64,000 bases of DNA from Hyphococcus lacteus. GTDB taxonomy: Bacteria > Pseudomonadota > Alphaproteobacteria > Caulobacterales > Parvularculaceae. The translations under genes and the position numbers were made by a program. Positions within the stretch are counted from its first letter, which is position 1. The number at the start of each line of letters is the position of its first letter. Under the pieces are notes generated by a model. The model searched no databases. It worked only from the letters and a program-made list of their open reading frames with translations, and had not been told where the DNA came from. The DNA is taken from contig NZ_JBEHZE010000001.1 in NCBI RefSeq assembly GCF_041058985.1, forward strand, positions 496,001 through 560,000, in the 5' to 3' direction. Positions 23,061 to 32,093 of this stretch are shown piece by piece.

Positions 23061-23315
23061 ATGAAGCTCTCGAAAATCACTTTCCGCGAGCTTGTGATAA
23101 AGTTACGCGTCGCACAAGTCGTTACCAACTGGTAACAGGCGGGACGCTCCTCGGAACAAGGGAATGATGACTCAAAAAACCACAACCTGCAAGTGAAATC
23201 GGCGCAATAAAGTTTCTTATGCGGTATTCGGACGTTTAAGCGAAACCAGTCTGTTTACAGGGTTTTGTTGCTAAAATTGTATCTTCCGCAAGGGAACCAA
23301 AGACATCACAAAACG
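23061..23315. other. Gene-free stretch with a GTTACC-AACT-GGTAAC inverted repeat
   Basis: Between the degenerate riboswitch and the membrane-anchored thioredoxin gene. The only clear structure is the 6-4-6 inverted repeat at 23121-23136, which has the look of a dimeric repressor site (MarR or HxlR type sites can look like this). It lies upstream of the riboswitch transcript and may control it. No open frame with a good start was found. Confidence 0.4.
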
Positions 23316-23780
23316 TTACGATGGATCCGCATTTTTCTCGCGTTGTGCCAAGGCGATGGCCTGCGCAATCGCCGTGCGCATCGCATCCTTGGAATGATTG
23401 ACCGTCAAGCTATCCAGTAGCTCTCCAGTGTCACGATCAACCAAAAGTGTGAACCCCGTTGCACCTTTAAAGCGCGGGTAAAGATCGGAAAGACCTTCAG
23501 CTTCAGCTTGCGTCTCTAGACTTCCCGTCTGACCGAAAGTGAAATCCAATCGCACAAATTTCACGGGCTTATCTGAGAATTCTGGAACAACCTCCGCGAG
23601 GCGCGGCTCGAGAATTTTACAAACGGAGCACCAAGCAGAGGCAAATGTCACCGCGACGACTTCTGGCTCACCCTCATAGACATAATCCACATCGGTAGCG
23701 GACGTGCGCCCAACAATCGAAAAAATTGCGATACCGAGCACGGCAACAACCGGGAAAACAAACTTTTTGAAACGCTGCAT
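23316..23780 (-). CDS. Membrane-anchored thioredoxin-like protein
   Basis: A 154-residue protein with one N-terminal membrane segment (about 7-25) and a periplasmic thioredoxin domain. The active site Ala-Trp-Cys51-Ser-Val-Cys54-Lys has an intact CxxC, and Leu-Tyr-Pro-Arg-Phe-Lys precedes a Thr-Gly-Phe-Thr-Leu-Leu-Val strand. Such proteins reduce or exchange disulfides in exported proteins or in cytochrome assembly. It is probably a single gene downstream of purA (80 bases) in the same direction. The specific partner is unknown. The cis-Pro that normally faces the CxxC is not obvious at Ala-Thr-Gly-Phe, a small departure from classical thioredoxins. Confidence 0.83.
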   Translation of the reverse strand: MQRFKKFVFPVVAVLGIAIFSIVGRTSATDVDYVYEGEPEVVAVTFASAWCSVCKILEPRLAEVVPEFSDKPVKFVRLDFTFGQTGSLETQAEAEGLSDLYPRFKGATGFTLLVDRDTGELLDSLTVNHSKDAMRTAIAQAIALAQREKNADPS

Positions 23781-23861
23781 CTTTGGCCCTCATGTTTGGC
23801 GGACCCTACCGCAAAGGCAGCGCCCTATCCAGAATGATGCTGCTCAATTTTACGCGATGGA

Positions 23862-25154
23862 TTAGTCTTGGAAGGGATCACGCATCAAAATGACATCATC
23901 GCGTTCCGGACTGGTCGAAACCATCGCGACCGGCGTTTCAATTAGCTCTTCGATGCGCCGTACATATTTGACGGCCTCTGCCGGAAGATCCGCCCATGAG
24001 CGTGCTTTCTCGGTTGAACCGCTCCAGCCCGCCATTGTTTCGTAAACCGGCTCAGCCGTCGCTTGACGTTCCGCACCCGCAGGAAGGTAATCAAACGTCT
24101 CCCCATTGATGCGATAACCAACACAGACCTTCAATTCTTCAAAGCCATCAAGAACATCAAGCTTTGTCAGCACAATACCGTCGACACCAGAAATTTTTAA
24201 CGCTTGCCGCACCAAACACGCATCGAACCAACCGCAACGGCGCTGGCGCCCCGTTACTGTACCGAATTCGTGGCCGCGTTCGCCAAGGCGCTTGCCAATA
24301 TCATCGTGAAGCTCCGTCGGGAACGGCCCTTCGCCCACACGGGTCGTATAGGCTTTGACGATGCCGAGCACATAATTGACCGCGCGCGGCGCAAGCCCTG
24401 AGCCGGTAGACGCCTGGCCCGCTACTGTGTTTGACGACGTAACATATGGGTAGGTCCCATGATCCACGTCGAGCAAGACACCCTGAGCACCTTCAAACAA
24501 GATCCGCTTTCCGGCTTTGCGAGCGGTATCCAGCTCGCGCCAAACAGGCCGCGCAAAAGGAACAACTTTTGGCGCAACTTCGCTAAGCTGTTCAAACAGT
24601 TTTTGTGCGTCGAAATCGTCTTGGCCAAAACCGCGCCGCAACGCATTATGATGTACAAGGAGGTTATCAATTTTTTCGCGCAGCGTCGAAAGATCAGCCA
24701 GGTCGATCAGACGCAATCCGCGCCGACCGGCCTTGTCTTCATAGGCCGGGCCAATACCACGCTTGGTGGTACCGATTTTGACGCCAGTCGCCGCGCCTTC
24801 GCGCAGGGCATCTAACTCTTGGTGGACAGGCAAGATCAGCGACGCATTTTCAGCTATCCAGAGATTAGCGTGATTGACCACGACACCTTGTTCGCTAATG
24901 CGCGAAATTTCCGCCAGCAACGCAAACGGATCGACCACAACGCCTGAGCCGATGACACCGACGCAACCGGGGCGCACAACGCCAGATGGTAACAATGATA
25001 ATTTGTAGACCTTGCCATCAATGACCAGCGTATGGCCTGCATTGTGCCCACCCTGAAAACGCACAACCACATCGGCCCGCGCGGACAGCCAATCGACTAT
25101 TTTGCCCTTGCCTTCATCGCCCCACTGCGCGCCGACAACTGCAACATCTGCCAT
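23862..25154 (-). CDS. purA: Adenylosuccinate synthetase
   Basis: Joins IMP and aspartate using GTP, the first committed step to AMP. The 430 residues match the bacterial length. Motifs: Gly-Asp-Glu-Gly-Lys-Gly-Lys at 12-18 near the N-terminus, Gly-His-Asn-Ala-Gly-His-Thr-Leu at 38-45, Gly-Thr-Thr-Lys-Arg-Gly-Ile-Gly-Pro and Gly-Thr-Val-Thr-Gly-Arg-x-Arg-Arg-Cys-Gly. The upstream 190 bases carry a possible promoter on the minus strand, TTGACC then about 16 bases then TATTGT. The thioredoxin-like gene follows in the same direction. Confidence 0.98.
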   Translation of the reverse strand: MADVAVVGAQWGDEGKGKIVDWLSARADVVVRFQGGHNAGHTLVIDGKVYKLSLLPSGVVRPGCVGVIGSGVVVDPFALLAEISRISEQGVVVNHANLWIAENASLILPVHQELDALREGAATGVKIGTTKRGIGPAYEDKAGRRGLRLIDLADLSTLREKIDNLLVHHNALRRGFGQDDFDAQKLFEQLSEVAPKVVPFARPVWRELDTARKAGKRILFEGAQGVLLDVDHGTYPYVTSSNTVAGQASTGSGLAPRAVNYVLGIVKAYTTRVGEGPFPTELHDDIGKRLGERGHEFGTVTGRQRRCGWFDACLVRQALKISGVDGIVLTKLDVLDGFEELKVCVGYRINGETFDYLPAGAERQATAEPVYETMAGWSGSTEKARSWADLPAEAVKYVRRIEELIETPVAMVSTSPERDDVILMRDPFQD

Positions 25155-25344
25155 TTAGGCCTCCGACCTTATTCAGGGGCCCAATGCCCATTGATAACGC
25201 GGCGCACAATAGGGCCTTCGGCGGGTTGGTCAACGTATCCACCGCCTGAATCGAGCCAAGAAACGCGACTTGGTGAAAACCCTCTTAATTGCCGATCTCA
25301 ATGGGTGTGGCGTAGAGTGATACGCAGCAAAGAAAGGACGAAAC

Positions 25345-25848
25345 ATGAAACCTTTCCTGATCGGTGCCCTGCTCACCTTGACGTATAATTGCGCCGCCGC
25401 GCAGCAACCTGCCCCTGCCTGTGACTCCGAAGTGTATAGCGCGTTTGATTTCTGGCTTGGAAATTGGGTCGTCACCGCAAATGACCAGCCCGCAGGCAAA
25501 AACACCATTTCCAAACAGGAAAATGGTTGTCTGCTTTTAGAGAAATGGACGAGCGTCAATGGCGGCACGGGCCAAAGCTATAACTTTGTCGACCCCGCGA
25601 CCCGAAAGTGGCACCAAATATGGGTCAGTGCCGGTGCAGTCATCGACATTCAGGGCGGCATCGACAACGGCGGTGCCATGCACCTTAAAGGGACCATAAC
25701 CACCAGAACTGGCGACCAAGCGCCATTCGAAGGTGTTTGGACACCCCGCGATGACGGCAGCGTCAAACAGCACTTCAAGCAATTTAATCCTGAGACCGAT
25801 CAATGGGACGACTGGTTTGTTGGTATCTATCGAAAAGCAGATGGTTAG
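25345..25848 (+). CDS. Exported DUF1579-like protein, unknown function
   Basis: A 167-residue protein with a signal peptide (about 1-19, ending Ala-Ala-Ala-Gln). The mature domain starts Phe-Asp-Phe-Trp-Leu-Gly-Asn-Trp-Val-Val and continues with an all-beta, lipocalin-like pattern: Asn-Gly-Cys-Leu-Leu-Leu-Glu-Lys-Trp, Trp-His-Gln-Ile-Trp-Val, and Glu-Gly-Val-Trp-Thr-Pro. This resembles DUF1579 and related exported beta-barrel proteins. A ribosome site AAAGGA lies seven bases upstream. It stands alone on the plus strand between purA (divergent) and serA (convergent), with a shared terminator downstream. No function is known. Confidence 0.8.
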   Translation: MKPFLIGALLTLTYNCAAAQQPAPACDSEVYSAFDFWLGNWVVTANDQPAGKNTISKQENGCLLLEKWTSVNGGTGQSYNFVDPATRKWHQIWVSAGAVIDIQGGIDNGGAMHLKGTITTRTGDQAPFEGVWTPRDDGSVKQHFKQFNPETDQWDDWFVGIYRKADG

Positions 25849-25860
25849 AAAGTGGCCACA

Positions 25861-25892
25861 AAAAAGCCCGGCTATTAAATGCCGGGCTTTTA
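25861..25892. terminator. Bidirectional terminator between the DUF1579-like gene and serA
   Basis: A 10-bp stem AAAGCCCGGC (25863-25872) with GCCGGGCTTT (25881-25890) and an eight-base loop is flanked by A and T runs on both sides. It can serve the plus-strand gene and the serC-serA transcript. Confidence 0.85.
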
Positions 25893-25910
25893 GCATCTCG
25901 CAGACAAGCT

Positions 25911-27491
25911 TTAAAAGCTAAGCGCAGTCGCCTGTTTTACGTGCGGCAACGCGCGAACCTTTTCGAGCACATCATCGGTAAGGGGTTCATCAACCGCCAC
26001 CAGCGCAATCGCACCTTCACCTTGCCCCGAACGGCCAAGATTAAACGTCGCGATGTTAACGCCCGCCTCGCCCAATGTCTGACCTAGCGTACCGATAAAG
26101 CCGGGTTTATCTTCGTTGGTCGCGTAAAGCATATGCGACGCGAAACCTGCCTCCATCTCAACGCCCTTAATTTCAATAATACGCGGCGTTGAACCAAAGA
26201 TCGTACCAGAAACAGTGCGTTCTTGTTTTTCGGTCACGATCTTTAGGCGGATGACACTGTCATAGCTGTCCGCATCATCGCGACTTGTTTCAGCAACCGA
26301 AATGCCGCGCTCTTTTGCGACGACTGGTGCATTAACAACATTCACCTCTGCGAGCATAGGCTTTAGGACACCCGCAACGACAGATGCCGTCAATGGTTTG
26401 GTGTTAAGGGATGCGACTTCGCCCTCAAATGATATCTCAATTTTCTTGAGACCCGTCTGCGTGAGCTGGCCCGCGAACAATCCCAGTTTTTCTGCCAATG
26501 CGATGAAAGGTTTCAGGCGCGGGGCCTCCTCGGCGGTGACTGACGGAGAGTTGAGCGCATTCGAAACAGCGCCGCGCATCAAATAATCCGACATTTGTTC
26601 AGCAACCTGAATAGCCACGTTTTCTTGCGCTTCGGTGGTTGAAGCGCCGAGATGCGGCGTCGCCACAACACCCGGGTGACCAAACAACGGATGCTCGATC
26701 GCGGGCTCTGTCGCATAAACATCAAGCGCAGCACCGGCCAAATGACCTTCATCAAGCGCATCTTTGAGTGCTTCTTCGTCAACCAAACCGCCACGGGCAC
26801 AATTGACAATGTAAGCACCTTTTTTGAGTTTCGCGATATTTTCGCGGCTCAAAATATTGCGGGTTTGGTCGGTCAATGGCGTGTGCAACGTCACAATATC
26901 AGCTTTGGCCAACAATGTATCGAGATCCGCCTTTTCGACACCAAGCTCTAACGCACGTTCTTCGTTCAGGAATGGGTCAAACGCCACCACACGCATCTTA
27001 AGGCCAATCGCACGGTCAGCAACGATCGCACCAATATTGCCGCAACCAATAACGCCCAGCGTTTTGCTGAACACTTCTGCGCCCATAAACGCAGATTTTT
27101 CCCACTTGCCTTGGTGAGTAGATTTGTTCGCCTGCGGAATTTTACGAACGAGCGAGAACATCATCGCGATGGCGTGCTCAGCAGTTGTGATTGCATTGCC
27201 ATAAGGCGTGTTCATGACAACCACGCCGGCGGCTGTCGCCGCAGGAATGTCGACATTATCGACCCCAATACCCGCGCGACCAATGACTTTTAGGTTTTTT
27301 GCAGCAGCGATCACATCCGCCGTTGCTTTTGTCGCCGAACGAATGGCCAAACCATCATATTTATCAATGACGGAAAGTAGTTTTTCTTTATCTTTTCCAA
27401 GCTTCGGTTCGAAATCGACCTCGACACCGCGATCACGGAAAATTTGCACAGCGGTTTCGCTCAATGCATCTGAGACTAAGACTTTGGGCAT
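25911..27491 (-). CDS. serA: D-3-phosphoglycerate dehydrogenase
   Basis: Oxidises 3-phosphoglycerate with NAD in the first step of serine synthesis. The 526 residues match the long type with a substrate/nucleotide domain (1-315), an intervening allosteric domain (about 320-450) and a C-terminal ACT domain (about 453-526). The NAD loop Gly-Cys-Gly-Asn-Ile-Gly, the catalytic Arg in Asn-Cys-Ala-Arg-Gly-Gly, and the His in Pro-His-Leu-Gly-Ala-Ser-Thr are visible. It follows serC by 33 bases and ends at a shared terminator. The ACT domain suggests serine feedback control. Confidence 0.98.
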   Translation of the reverse strand: MPKVLVSDALSETAVQIFRDRGVEVDFEPKLGKDKEKLLSVIDKYDGLAIRSATKATADVIAAAKNLKVIGRAGIGVDNVDIPAATAAGVVVMNTPYGNAITTAEHAIAMMFSLVRKIPQANKSTHQGKWEKSAFMGAEVFSKTLGVIGCGNIGAIVADRAIGLKMRVVAFDPFLNEERALELGVEKADLDTLLAKADIVTLHTPLTDQTRNILSRENIAKLKKGAYIVNCARGGLVDEEALKDALDEGHLAGAALDVYATEPAIEHPLFGHPGVVATPHLGASTTEAQENVAIQVAEQMSDYLMRGAVSNALNSPSVTAEEAPRLKPFIALAEKLGLFAGQLTQTGLKKIEISFEGEVASLNTKPLTASVVAGVLKPMLAEVNVVNAPVVAKERGISVAETSRDDADSYDSVIRLKIVTEKQERTVSGTIFGSTPRIIEIKGVEMEAGFASHMLYATNEDKPGFIGTLGQTLGEAGVNIATFNLGRSGQGEGAIALVAVDEPLTDDVLEKVRALPHVKQATALSF

Positions 27492-27524
27492 GGTAATCCC
27501 CTGAATGTAAAATTGAAAAAAAGA

Positions 27525-28682
27525 CTAGAGTGCGGTTTTTGCGCTGGCATAGGCCCAATCGAGCCAAGGGCCGAGCGCTTCGATGTCCGTCGTATCAACC
27601 GTTGCGCCACACCAAATTCGCAAACCCGGAGGAGCATCGCGATAACCGCCAATATCATAGGCAGCATCCTGACTTTCCAAGAGCTTTTCCATGGCTTTCA
27701 CGAATGCACGCTGGTCAGCTTCGTCAAGTGCCGCAATATCCGGGTCGGCAATTTTGAGGCATACGGATGTATTCGACCGTAATTCAGGATCTTCGCAAAG
27801 AAAATCGAGCCAAGGTGTCTTTTCAACGTAAGTGGCAAGCGCCGCTGCATTTGAATCTGCACGGCCATGAAGCGCCTCAAGCCCACCGAGTGAAGACGCC
27901 CATTTGAGCGCGTCAATATAGTCTTCGACACAAAGCATCGACGGTGTGTTGATAGTCGCACCTTCAAAGATGCCTTCAATCAACTTACCGCCTTTCGTAA
28001 GCCGGAAAATTTTTGGCAACGGCCAAGACGGCGTATAGCTTTCGAGGCGTTCAACCGCGCGCGGCGACAGGATCAGAACGCCATGGCCCCCCTCACCACC
28101 GAGAACTTTTTGCCAGGAATACGTAACAACATCCAGCTTCGCCCAATCGAGCGGCTGTGCAAATATGGCTGAAGTCGCATCGCAAATCACAATGCCTTCA
28201 CGATCAGCACTGATCCAATCAGCGTTCGGAACCCGCACACCAGAGGTCGTACCGTTCCACGTAAAAACAACATCATGGGTCGGATCAACGGCTGCGAGGT
28301 CGGCGATCTCGCCATAACCCGCCGTCAACGAACGTGCGTCGAGTTTAAGCTGCTTGGTCACGTCGCTGACCCAGCCAGCGCCGAAGCTTTCCCATGCAAG
28401 CATGTCCACTGGGCGCTCACCCAGCATTGACCACATGGCCATTTCAACCGCGCCGGTGTCTGACGCGGGCACAATGCCGATGCGATAATCATCGGGCACA
28501 CCCAAAAGCGCGCGCGTTCGGTCGATGGCGTCACCAAGGCGGGACTTGCCAATCTTGGATCGATGCGAGCGACCAAGGGGAGATGTATTGAGATTTTCAG
28601 GAGACCAGCCCGGGCGCTTGGCGCAGGGACCAGAGGAGAAATGCGGACGCGCTGGGCGCACCGCTGGCGTAGCTTCTGTCAT
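27525..28682 (-). CDS. serC: Phosphoserine aminotransferase
   Basis: Transfers an amino group from glutamate to 3-phosphohydroxypyruvate, using PLP. The 385 residues start with the Phe-Ser-Ser-Gly-Pro-Cys-Ala-Lys motif typical of the alphaproteobacterial SerC subgroup, followed by a His-Arg-Ser region. The PLP lysine lies in Tyr-Ser-Trp-Gln-Lys-Val-Leu-Gly-Gly-Glu-Gly-Gly-His-Gly. It forms an operon with serA, and the mRNA leader holds a hairpin pair that fits the serC RNA motif. Confidence 0.97.
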   Translation of the reverse strand: MTEATPAVRPARPHFSSGPCAKRPGWSPENLNTSPLGRSHRSKIGKSRLGDAIDRTRALLGVPDDYRIGIVPASDTGAVEMAMWSMLGERPVDMLAWESFGAGWVSDVTKQLKLDARSLTAGYGEIADLAAVDPTHDVVFTWNGTTSGVRVPNADWISADREGIVICDATSAIFAQPLDWAKLDVVTYSWQKVLGGEGGHGVLILSPRAVERLESYTPSWPLPKIFRLTKGGKLIEGIFEGATINTPSMLCVEDYIDALKWASSLGGLEALHGRADSNAAALATYVEKTPWLDFLCEDPELRSNTSVCLKIADPDIAALDEADQRAFVKAMEKLLESQDAAYDIGGYRDAPPGLRIWCGATVDTTDIEALGPWLDWAYASAKTAL

Positions 28683-28683
28683 G

Positions 28684-28735
28684 TTTCCATCCTTCCAGAT
28701 GGTTAGCGCCCCGTTGGGGGGGCGTGGCCCGCCGC
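28684..28735 (-). ncRNA. Candidate serC leader RNA motif
   Basis: Two hairpins fill the short leader before serC on the minus strand. The first is a GC stem CGCCCC/GGGGCG (28707-28724). The second is CCATC/GATGG (28687-28702), whose loop and right arm contain the Shine-Dalgarno GGAAGGA. A putative promoter, TTGACC (28766-28761) with -10 CAAGTG (28743-28738), would start the RNA right at the first hairpin. A structured leader of this kind upstream of serC in alphaproteobacteria is known as the serC motif; matching to it is from memory. Confidence 0.6.
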
Positions 28736-28832
28736 CACACTTGCGTAAAACTTATCGGCAGGTCAACAATTTTTTTGCGCCGCAATAGATTTTTTTCTTG
28801 CACCGTGCATGAGCGACCGATAGCGCGATTGC

Positions 28833-29855
28833 ATGGCCCGCAATATGAAATCACCAAAAGAAGCAACGACCTTTGATTGGGTTTTATTTACCTTAATTAT
28901 TGTCTTTGGCGGTTCGGCCTTTGTGATGATCCGCAATGCCGTCGAAACAATTCCCCCGCCTATTGTCGCCATGGGCCGGATCTGGGTCGGCGCGATTTTG
29001 TTATACATTCTGATGCGCGCAGCCGGACGCCGGCTGCCGCCACTGTTCACGCGGGTGAATGGAAAATGGCGCATACGCAGAACTTGGCGCTGGATGATCG
29101 CCGTTGGTGCCGTGGGCAATGTCATACCGTTTTTTATTTTTCCGTGGGCGCAACAATATGTGGAAAGCGGCCTCGCCGGGATCTACATGGCGTTCATGCC
29201 GATTTGGACGGTTGCACTGGCTTATTTTTTCGCTGGCGAGAATTTAAGCGGCCGAAAAATCGTCGGCTTCGGGTTGGGCTTTCTTGGTGTCGTTATTTTA
29301 ATGGGACCAGAGGTCATCAAGGGTGCTTTGTCGAGTGATATTCGTGCGCAATTTGCGCTGTTATTTGCGACAATCTTATACGCAGCATCAGCCGTTTTAT
29401 CGCGCAGAGCACCGCCCATCCGCCCGCGAATATTCGCAGCAGGCATGATGATAGTGGCCGCAATCATAGCGACACCAGCGTTGTTTTTTTATGATCTCAA
29501 TACGGATCAGTGGTCATTAACAAGTACATTAAGTGTTATTGGCTTGGGGGTTTTCCCCACGGGCATCAATGGTGTTCTGATCATCATGTTGATCCGCCGC
29601 GCTGGTGCGGGCTTTATGGCTCTAGGAAACTACATCACACCGCTTTGGGCAGTTGCGATGGGCGCGCTGATCTATCATGAGCGACTGGAATTATCGGCGA
29701 TCATCGCCCTCTCGATCATCCTTATTGGTGTGGCGATCAGCCAACGCAGCCCGTTTAGTAAAAAGCGCCAAAACAACACCGCCATTGCGGGCGAGATCGC
29801 CGAAGAATTGAAACCGATGGTCGAAAAAACAACGAGCGATCAGACAAAAATCTGA
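28833..29855 (+). CDS. EamA/DMT-family transporter
   Basis: A 340-residue membrane protein with ten predicted helices arranged as two EamA repeats (about 15-155 and 170-305). This is the layout of the drug/metabolite transporter superfamily, which exports metabolites such as amino acids. Recognisable parts are Phe-Gly-Gly-Ser-Ala-Phe in helix 1 and Pro-Leu-Trp-Ala-Val near helix 9. A charged 35-residue cytoplasmic tail follows. It is divergent from serC, with the serC promoter region between. The stop overlaps the end of the convergent PhzF gene by 16 bases. Substrate unknown. Confidence 0.9.
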   Translation: MARNMKSPKEATTFDWVLFTLIIVFGGSAFVMIRNAVETIPPPIVAMGRIWVGAILLYILMRAAGRRLPPLFTRVNGKWRIRRTWRWMIAVGAVGNVIPFFIFPWAQQYVESGLAGIYMAFMPIWTVALAYFFAGENLSGRKIVGFGLGFLGVVILMGPEVIKGALSSDIRAQFALLFATILYAASAVLSRRAPPIRPRIFAAGMMIVAAIIATPALFFYDLNTDQWSLTSTLSVIGLGVFPTGINGVLIIMLIRRAGAGFMALGNYITPLWAVAMGALIYHERLELSAIIALSIILIGVAISQRSPFSKKRQNNTAIAGEIAEELKPMVEKTTSDQTKI

Positions 29856-30727
29856 CCTGTTTGCATATGGACAGCACTTCCGCCAATCCGCACGGACTGA
29901 ACACTACCATTTGCGACATCCACAGTGGCAGTGATCTGGCTAGGGCGGCCCATCTCAAACCCTTGCTCGATAAGCAAGCTATGTTGACCGTCGCTCAATG
30001 CCCCCGCAAGCGCTAGTTGCCCCGGAAATCCCGCAGCGGCTCCGCCCGTTGCAGGGTCCTCCATGATACCCGCCCCCGGCGCAAACATCCGTACATGATA
30101 AGCCGCATCAGCCGCTTCGCCACCTTCCGCATAAAGATAAATGCCGACTATCTCTTCGAGTTCAAGTGCATCCCATGCGGCCTGATTCACCTTGGCGTTT
30201 CGAACGTTATCAAGTGAGGCCCGCACATAAATAAAATCAACGCCCGCGCCCACACGCCGCGGTTTGTGTAAACCTGTATCGAGGGCATCATGCGGCAACG
30301 AAAGTGCCGCTTCAATCATCGCCGTTTCCGGCGGTGTGCCATTTTCACGAGGCAGATTCGGATTTTGGAATTCTGCATATCCGCGATCCGCCGCCGAAGT
30401 AACATTTACTGCAAACACACCGGTATTAAGCTCTAGCTTCATGTCACCAGATATATTGCGCGCCCGCGCAATTGCGACCGACGACCCAATGGTTGGGTGC
30501 CCGGCAAATGGCATCTCATATCCCGGCGTAAAAATCCGTAGGCGTGCCGTATTCGATGCATCCATTGGCGGCAATATAAAGGCTGTCTCTGCTAAATTAA
30601 ACTCCCGGGTAATCGTTTGCATCTGCTCGGTCGAAAGCCCTTGCGCATCCATCACGACGGCCAGCGGATTTCCCGCGAATTTGCGTTCGGTGAATACGTC
30701 CCAAGTCTCAAAATCATAACAGGCCAT
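29840..30727 (-). CDS. PhzF-family isomerase/epimerase
   Basis: Start ATG 30727 (GGAGA seven bases upstream) gives 295 residues. The protein has the two-domain diaminopimelate-epimerase-like fold of PhzF. Signs are Phe-Ala-Gly-Asn-Pro-Leu-Ala-Val at about 15-22, the catalytic Glu in Asn-Leu-Ala-Glu-Thr-Ala-Phe, Met-Pro-Phe-Ala-Gly-His-Pro-Thr-Ile-Gly-Ser, and Glu-Asp-Pro-Ala-Thr-Gly-Gly-Ala-Ala. PhzF itself isomerises a phenazine precursor, but no phenazine genes are near and most family members have unknown substrates. Its last 16 bases overlap the end of the convergent transporter gene. Confidence 0.9.
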   Translation of the reverse strand: MACYDFETWDVFTERKFAGNPLAVVMDAQGLSTEQMQTITREFNLAETAFILPPMDASNTARLRIFTPGYEMPFAGHPTIGSSVAIARARNISGDMKLELNTGVFAVNVTSAADRGYAEFQNPNLPRENGTPPETAMIEAALSLPHDALDTGLHKPRRVGAGVDFIYVRASLDNVRNAKVNQAAWDALELEEIVGIYLYAEGGEAADAAYHVRMFAPGAGIMEDPATGGAAAGFPGQLALAGALSDGQHSLLIEQGFEMGRPSQITATVDVANGSVQSVRIGGSAVHMQTGQIFV

Positions 30728-30817
30728 GAAACAATCTCCAGTATCTAGAAAACGCATATCGGTACAAACCGAACGCAATACAAACTAGAATTTTTGACAC
30801 GTCATATAGCGATGCTT

Positions 30818-31609
30818 TTAATCATCAAACGTATGACAATGGTTTAGTGGACCGTGTCCATTACCAAAGCCCGGCGCAGTCGCGATCGCCTTGTGGACAT
30901 AATCAATCGCACGGTCAACGGACGTTTGAAGCGCATTCCCTTGTGCAATCTCTGTCGCTATAGCGGATGAAAGCGTACATCCCGTTCCATGCGTCGAAGT
31001 CGTTTCTATACGTGGTGTCGTAAAAACCCGCACGCCATCAGCCGCGACCAATGTGTCTTCAACTGTTGGGCCATTCATGTGTCCGCCTTTTACGAGCGCC
31101 GCATCAACCCCGTAAGCAATTAACGCCTCCCCCGCTTGCACAACGCTGTCGCTGTCCGTTACCGATATGCCGGTCAGCGCCATTGCCTCGTCCGTGTTCG
31201 GCGTAACCACATAACTAATCGGCAAAAGGTGATCGCGAATAAACTCAGCCACGCCGCCCTTAGCAAGCGCATCACCGCTGGTCGCCACCAGAACCGGGTC
31301 GAGCACAACAGGAATGTTGGGGTGTTGCTTCAGCGCCGCTTCAATAACGCCGGCAGTATCCACATCGCCGATCATACCGATTTTAATTGCATCCGCCCCA
31401 ATATCACTAAGCGTTGCATCGATCTGGTCAGCGATCACATTTGCCGCCACCGGATGAACCGCGCTCACCCCTCGCGTATTTTGCACCGTTAGCACAGTGA
31501 TTGCGGTCATCGCATAACCACCAAGCGCTGTTACGGTTTTAATATCCGCTTGAATACCAGCACCGCCCGACGGATCAGACCCGGCAATAATGAGTACACG
31601 GCCTTTCAC
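30818..31609 (-). CDS. thiD: Hydroxymethylpyrimidine/phosphomethylpyrimidine kinase
   Basis: Phosphorylates HMP and HMP-phosphate for thiamine synthesis, supplying the product of ThiC to ThiE. A GTG start at 31609, with GAGGA at normal spacing, gives 263 residues; the frame extends to 31663 without a ribosome site. Motifs: Ile-Ala-Gly-Ser-Asp-Pro-Ser-Gly-Gly-Ala-Gly-Ile-Gln-Ala-Asp near the N-terminus, Val-Lys-Gly-Gly-His, and the anion hole Thr-His-Gly-Thr-Gly-Cys-Thr-Leu-Ser-Ser-Ala near 210-220. No TPP riboswitch is seen upstream. It stands apart from thiC and thiE. Confidence 0.96.
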   Translation of the reverse strand: MKGRVLIIAGSDPSGGAGIQADIKTVTALGGYAMTAITVLTVQNTRGVSAVHPVAANVIADQIDATLSDIGADAIKIGMIGDVDTAGVIEAALKQHPNIPVVLDPVLVATSGDALAKGGVAEFIRDHLLPISYVVTPNTDEAMALTGISVTDSDSVVQAGEALIAYGVDAALVKGGHMNGPTVEDTLVAADGVRVFTTPRIETTSTHGTGCTLSSAIATEIAQGNALQTSVDRAIDYVHKAIATAPGFGNGHGPLNHCHTFDD

Positions 31610-31716
31610 AAAGTTCCTCTTTTCTATGCTGCGGCAATTAATCGCCTTTTTCTTTTCAAACAAACGCCGACTTTAATCAATATCAGACTCCACGTCTGGG
31701 AGAGAAGAGGGACATC

Positions 31717-31908
31717 ATGCAAGGCAACAACCTTATCTGGATTGGGCTTTTTTGCTGCCTAGTGGCGCTGGCCATTCAGGTGTTTCCGAATGCCGCATTC
31801 AACATTGGTGTTGAGATTGGGGCATCGTGGCTAGTATTCGGTTTTGGGATTTTTCTCATTCTTGTTGGTGCCTTGATTGCCACCGCCGGGCGACGCGGGC
31901 CTCGATAA
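31717..31908 (+). CDS. Small two-helix membrane protein
   Basis: A 63-residue protein with AGAGGGA about six bases before its ATG. Two hydrophobic segments (about 5-24 and 34-55) are joined by a short polar turn, and it ends in a basic tail (Arg-Arg-Gly-Pro-Arg), so both ends should be in the cytoplasm. No family is recognised. It sits between thiD (divergent) and the Glyoxalase_8 gene, which has its own promoter just after this stop. Confidence 0.65.
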   Translation: MQGNNLIWIGLFCCLVALAIQVFPNAAFNIGVEIGASWLVFGFGIFLILVGALIATAGRRGPR

Positions 31909-31912
31909 CCGA

Positions 31913-31941
31913 TTGACATCTACGCTATCGTGATCATATGA
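31913..31941 (+). promoter_or_regulatory. Sigma70-type promoter for the Glyoxalase_8 gene
   Basis: A perfect -35 TTGACA (31913-31918), a 17-base spacer and ATATGA (31936-31941) as -10. The predicted RNA would have a leader of about 145 bases, which contains a GCTCGCGAGC palindrome near 31967 but no recognised riboswitch. Confidence 0.5.
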
Positions 31942-32093
31942 ACGGTTTGGGTGAAGGCCCCTGCCGCTCGCGAGCGAAAGCTTTGGTGAAGTCCTTTTTG
32001 AACGATTGGTCAGCCTGCATTTGCAGCATGCGGACCGGTGGCAATGCGAGCCCCATCGAATAATTCCGTATGGTTTATGCAAAGAGGCATACC

